Below are positions 62,311 through 64,000 of a DNA stretch of 64,000 nt, in pieces; positions within the stretch are counted from its first letter, which is position 1, and each line of letters begins with the position of its first letter. The stretch is from Amyelois transitella (lineage: Eukaryota > Arthropoda > Insecta > Lepidoptera > Pyralidae), in contig NC_083513.1 of the NCBI RefSeq assembly GCF_032362555.1, positions 3,038,001-3,102,000 of the forward strand, read 5' to 3'. The notes beneath the pieces were generated by a model. It worked only from the letters and a program-made list of their open reading frames with translations. It was not told the origin of the DNA and made no database searches. The position numbers and the translations under genes were made by a program.

Positions 62311-62590
62311 CGGCCTCTGTGGCGCAGCGGTTGTACGCTTGTCTGTGACACCGGAGGTCCCGGGTTCGAATCCCGGCCAGGGCATGATGAGAAAAGACCT
62401 TTTTCTGATTGGCCTGGGTCTTGGGTGTTTTTCAATATAAGTATTTATTATAAAATATCGTATCGTTGAGTAGTATCTCGTAACACAAGTTTCGAACTTA
62501 CTTCGAGGCTAACTCAATCTGTGTAATTTGTCCCGTATATATTTATATATTTGTTTATTTATATATTCACACAAAGACACAAAGGGTATA
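62311..62590 (+). repeat. tRNA-derived SINE
   Basis: The tRNA-like head has an A box TGGCGCAGCGG (62320-62330) and a B box GGTTCGAATCC (62363-62373), a complete RNA polymerase III promoter. A body follows with GGCCTGGGTCTTGGGTGTTT and CTAACTCAATCTGTGTAATT, then an AT-rich TTTATATA tail. A decayed relative of the 3' half lies before JAZF1 exon 3. Confidence 0.85.
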
Positions 62591-63232
62591 GTGGTCATTT
62601 AATGTCAAATGATTCATATCGAGTCATACAATAGAACATACCTAAGATGTACCTAGGTAAGTCGAAAAACTTTTGCTAATAGAATATTTGAAGTAATGAA
62701 CATCTTATGAATGTGATCGATACCTTGTTACTAGACTTAATACCTAGATGATGTCTGGCGATATTAACGCATTTCGCGAGATCTTATTTTAAATTTAAGA
62801 TTCTAAAATACAAACCAAAAACACAAATGCCAAGATTATAAAGTTAGAAAACTAGTTTGCCCCTAATGAGAACACTTAGAAGTTTTAACATGAATGGAGA
62901 AGATGGAAAAATCCACTTAAATTGTTGAACTGAACAGCTTACTTAATTGAATCTCTAGTAACAAGATTTCCGCTTCAATGGTATTCAGATACGTAGTAAA
63001 TATAATTTTGAGCCACTTAAGTAGGGATTTTGAAATGAAAAATTATTTTGAGCAATGTAAAGAATTTCCGTAAATAAGAAAAATATTAAGTAAGTATTTT
63101 GTTACATAGTAACATACAATTATGTCTTTATCCCTTAGATGGTAGACAGGGCCAACAGACTTGAAAAAGCTTATTTACTCTATTTACCTAATATTAGGTA
63201 AGTTTCTAAATAAATTATGAATTGGTTAATTA

Positions 63233-63425
63233 TACATACATACGTCTCCATCTCTTGCCGGGGAGACAGAGCCAACAGTCTTGAAAATAATGATAGGCCA
63301 CGTTCAGCTGTTTGGCTTAATGATAGATGAATGTTGCTCGCCCACCGCCAAAAAGAAGAATCCCAAGTTTATAAGCCTATCCCTTAGTCGCCTTTTACGA
63401 TATCCATGGGAACAAGATGGAGTGA
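63233..63425 (-). repeat. (TATG)n-tailed dispersed repeat, partial
   Basis: Reverse-orientation copy: ACATACATACGTCTCCATCT, GGGGAGACAGAGCCAACAGT, AGTCGCCTTTTACGATATCC; it stops before the head. Confidence 0.8.
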
Positions 63426-64000
63426 TGCAAGGGAGTGGATGGAGTTAATTATCCAAAATTAATAAAACCTCAAGAAGATCAAAATGGTCAAAAAGATAAA
63501 CAATATTTTATACGATCATTTTCTAGTTTAAAGCACAATTTGTATTAGGTATATTATATATAATACGAAATTTTCTCATGTTTTTTGGAGTACCCAAGTA
63601 AAGATTCGATATATGGTTAGGTAATTTGGTACTTTGAAACAGATTCGGAAAGGAACAAAATTAGGGAAACCTTTGAGATTTTTGCGAGGGGTATTCGTAA
63701 AGGGCGGGCCCTTGGGAACTTCCAGTCTCGTTAACTCACAAGTTTAGAGACATGGGAGGCTTGTTACTGACGATAACTCTATAAGTATTGAAGTTTCCAG
63801 AAGCCTAATCCTTGTATTTAGTTTTCTGTGTTAATTGTTGCCAGTTGTGGCATAAAAATAATTTCTATGGATAACATTTTATCATAAAATAGATTTTCAC
63901 TTTTTAATGAAACTTTAACAAAAATATTTCTAATAAAATTGCTAATAGAAATGCCTACCTATAAACGTTTATGAAATAAATAAAATTTAACAGCACAAAA

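Larger units (their letters stand above)
59605..64000. other. Vps16A 5' region and gene-free right flank
   Basis: The Vps16A 5' UTR and promoter lie just right of 59604. The remainder holds dispersed repeats (listed) and AT-rich DNA with no gene that I can support. Confidence 0.6.

Noticed and set aside
62311-62385. A functional tRNA gene
   Set aside because: A and B boxes are present but the acceptor stem is poor and a SINE body and AT tail follow at once.

Overview
The window looks like nuclear DNA from a moth or butterfly (Lepidoptera). Genes are AT-rich and split by many introns, the coding exons are GC-rich islands, and the non-coding DNA is full of short dispersed repeats with (TATG)n tails of the kind common in lepidopteran genomes. 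The proteins are insect-like. The species cannot be named from the sequence alone.

Layout from left to right: a gene-free, repeat-rich flank (1-5862); a Tmub1/2-like membrane ubiquitin-like protein on + (5869-11254); an intergenic stretch (to about 14155); a spliced, apparently non-coding snoRNA host transcript on - (14160-15436) directly downstream of RpL15 on - (CDS 15577-16926); Rad21/vtd, the cohesin kleisin, on + (18471-32629), sharing its upstream region with RpL15; a 4.5-kb repeat-rich gap holding a TTAA-flanked element; ATPsynC, the mitochondrial F-ATP synthase c subunit, on - (37334-39336); JAZF1 on + (40182-43615), divergent from ATPsynC; a long stretch of 3' UTR or intergenic DNA; Vps16A (HOPS/CORVET) on - (48696-59604); and a gene-free right flank with SINE-type repeats. 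I could follow all six protein genes exon by exon with reading frame kept across every junction, giving 404, 204, 914, 130, 326 and 834 residues. All are housekeeping genes and they do not form one pathway.

Most interesting points. (1) RpL15 and the region just downstream hold a cluster of small nucleolar RNAs, one per intron: a U14-like C/D RNA, two copies of a C/D RNA with a SNORD32-type 18S guide, and an H/ACA RNA with well-formed hairpins. (2) ATPsynC has two complete last exons, 164 nt each, differing at six residues including one next to the glycine motif that packs the c-ring; they look like mutually exclusive isoform exons under purifying selection. (3) In three places (Tmub once, Vps16A twice) the 3' end of an exon, with its 5' splice site and some intron, has been amplified in tandem inside the intron (periods about 120, 153 and 173 bp), like newborn satellites. 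(4) The last Tmub exon uses an AG lying at the very end of a mobile repeat as its splice acceptor, and JAZF1 exon 3 takes its acceptor from a SINE tail. (5) Rad21 carries a long run of HGGMTPAGL-type decapeptides spread over several exons. (6) JAZF1 has an in-frame alternative last exon that drops the third zinc finger. (7) A Rad21 intron holds an apparently intact Tc1-like transposon with an intron in its transposase gene.
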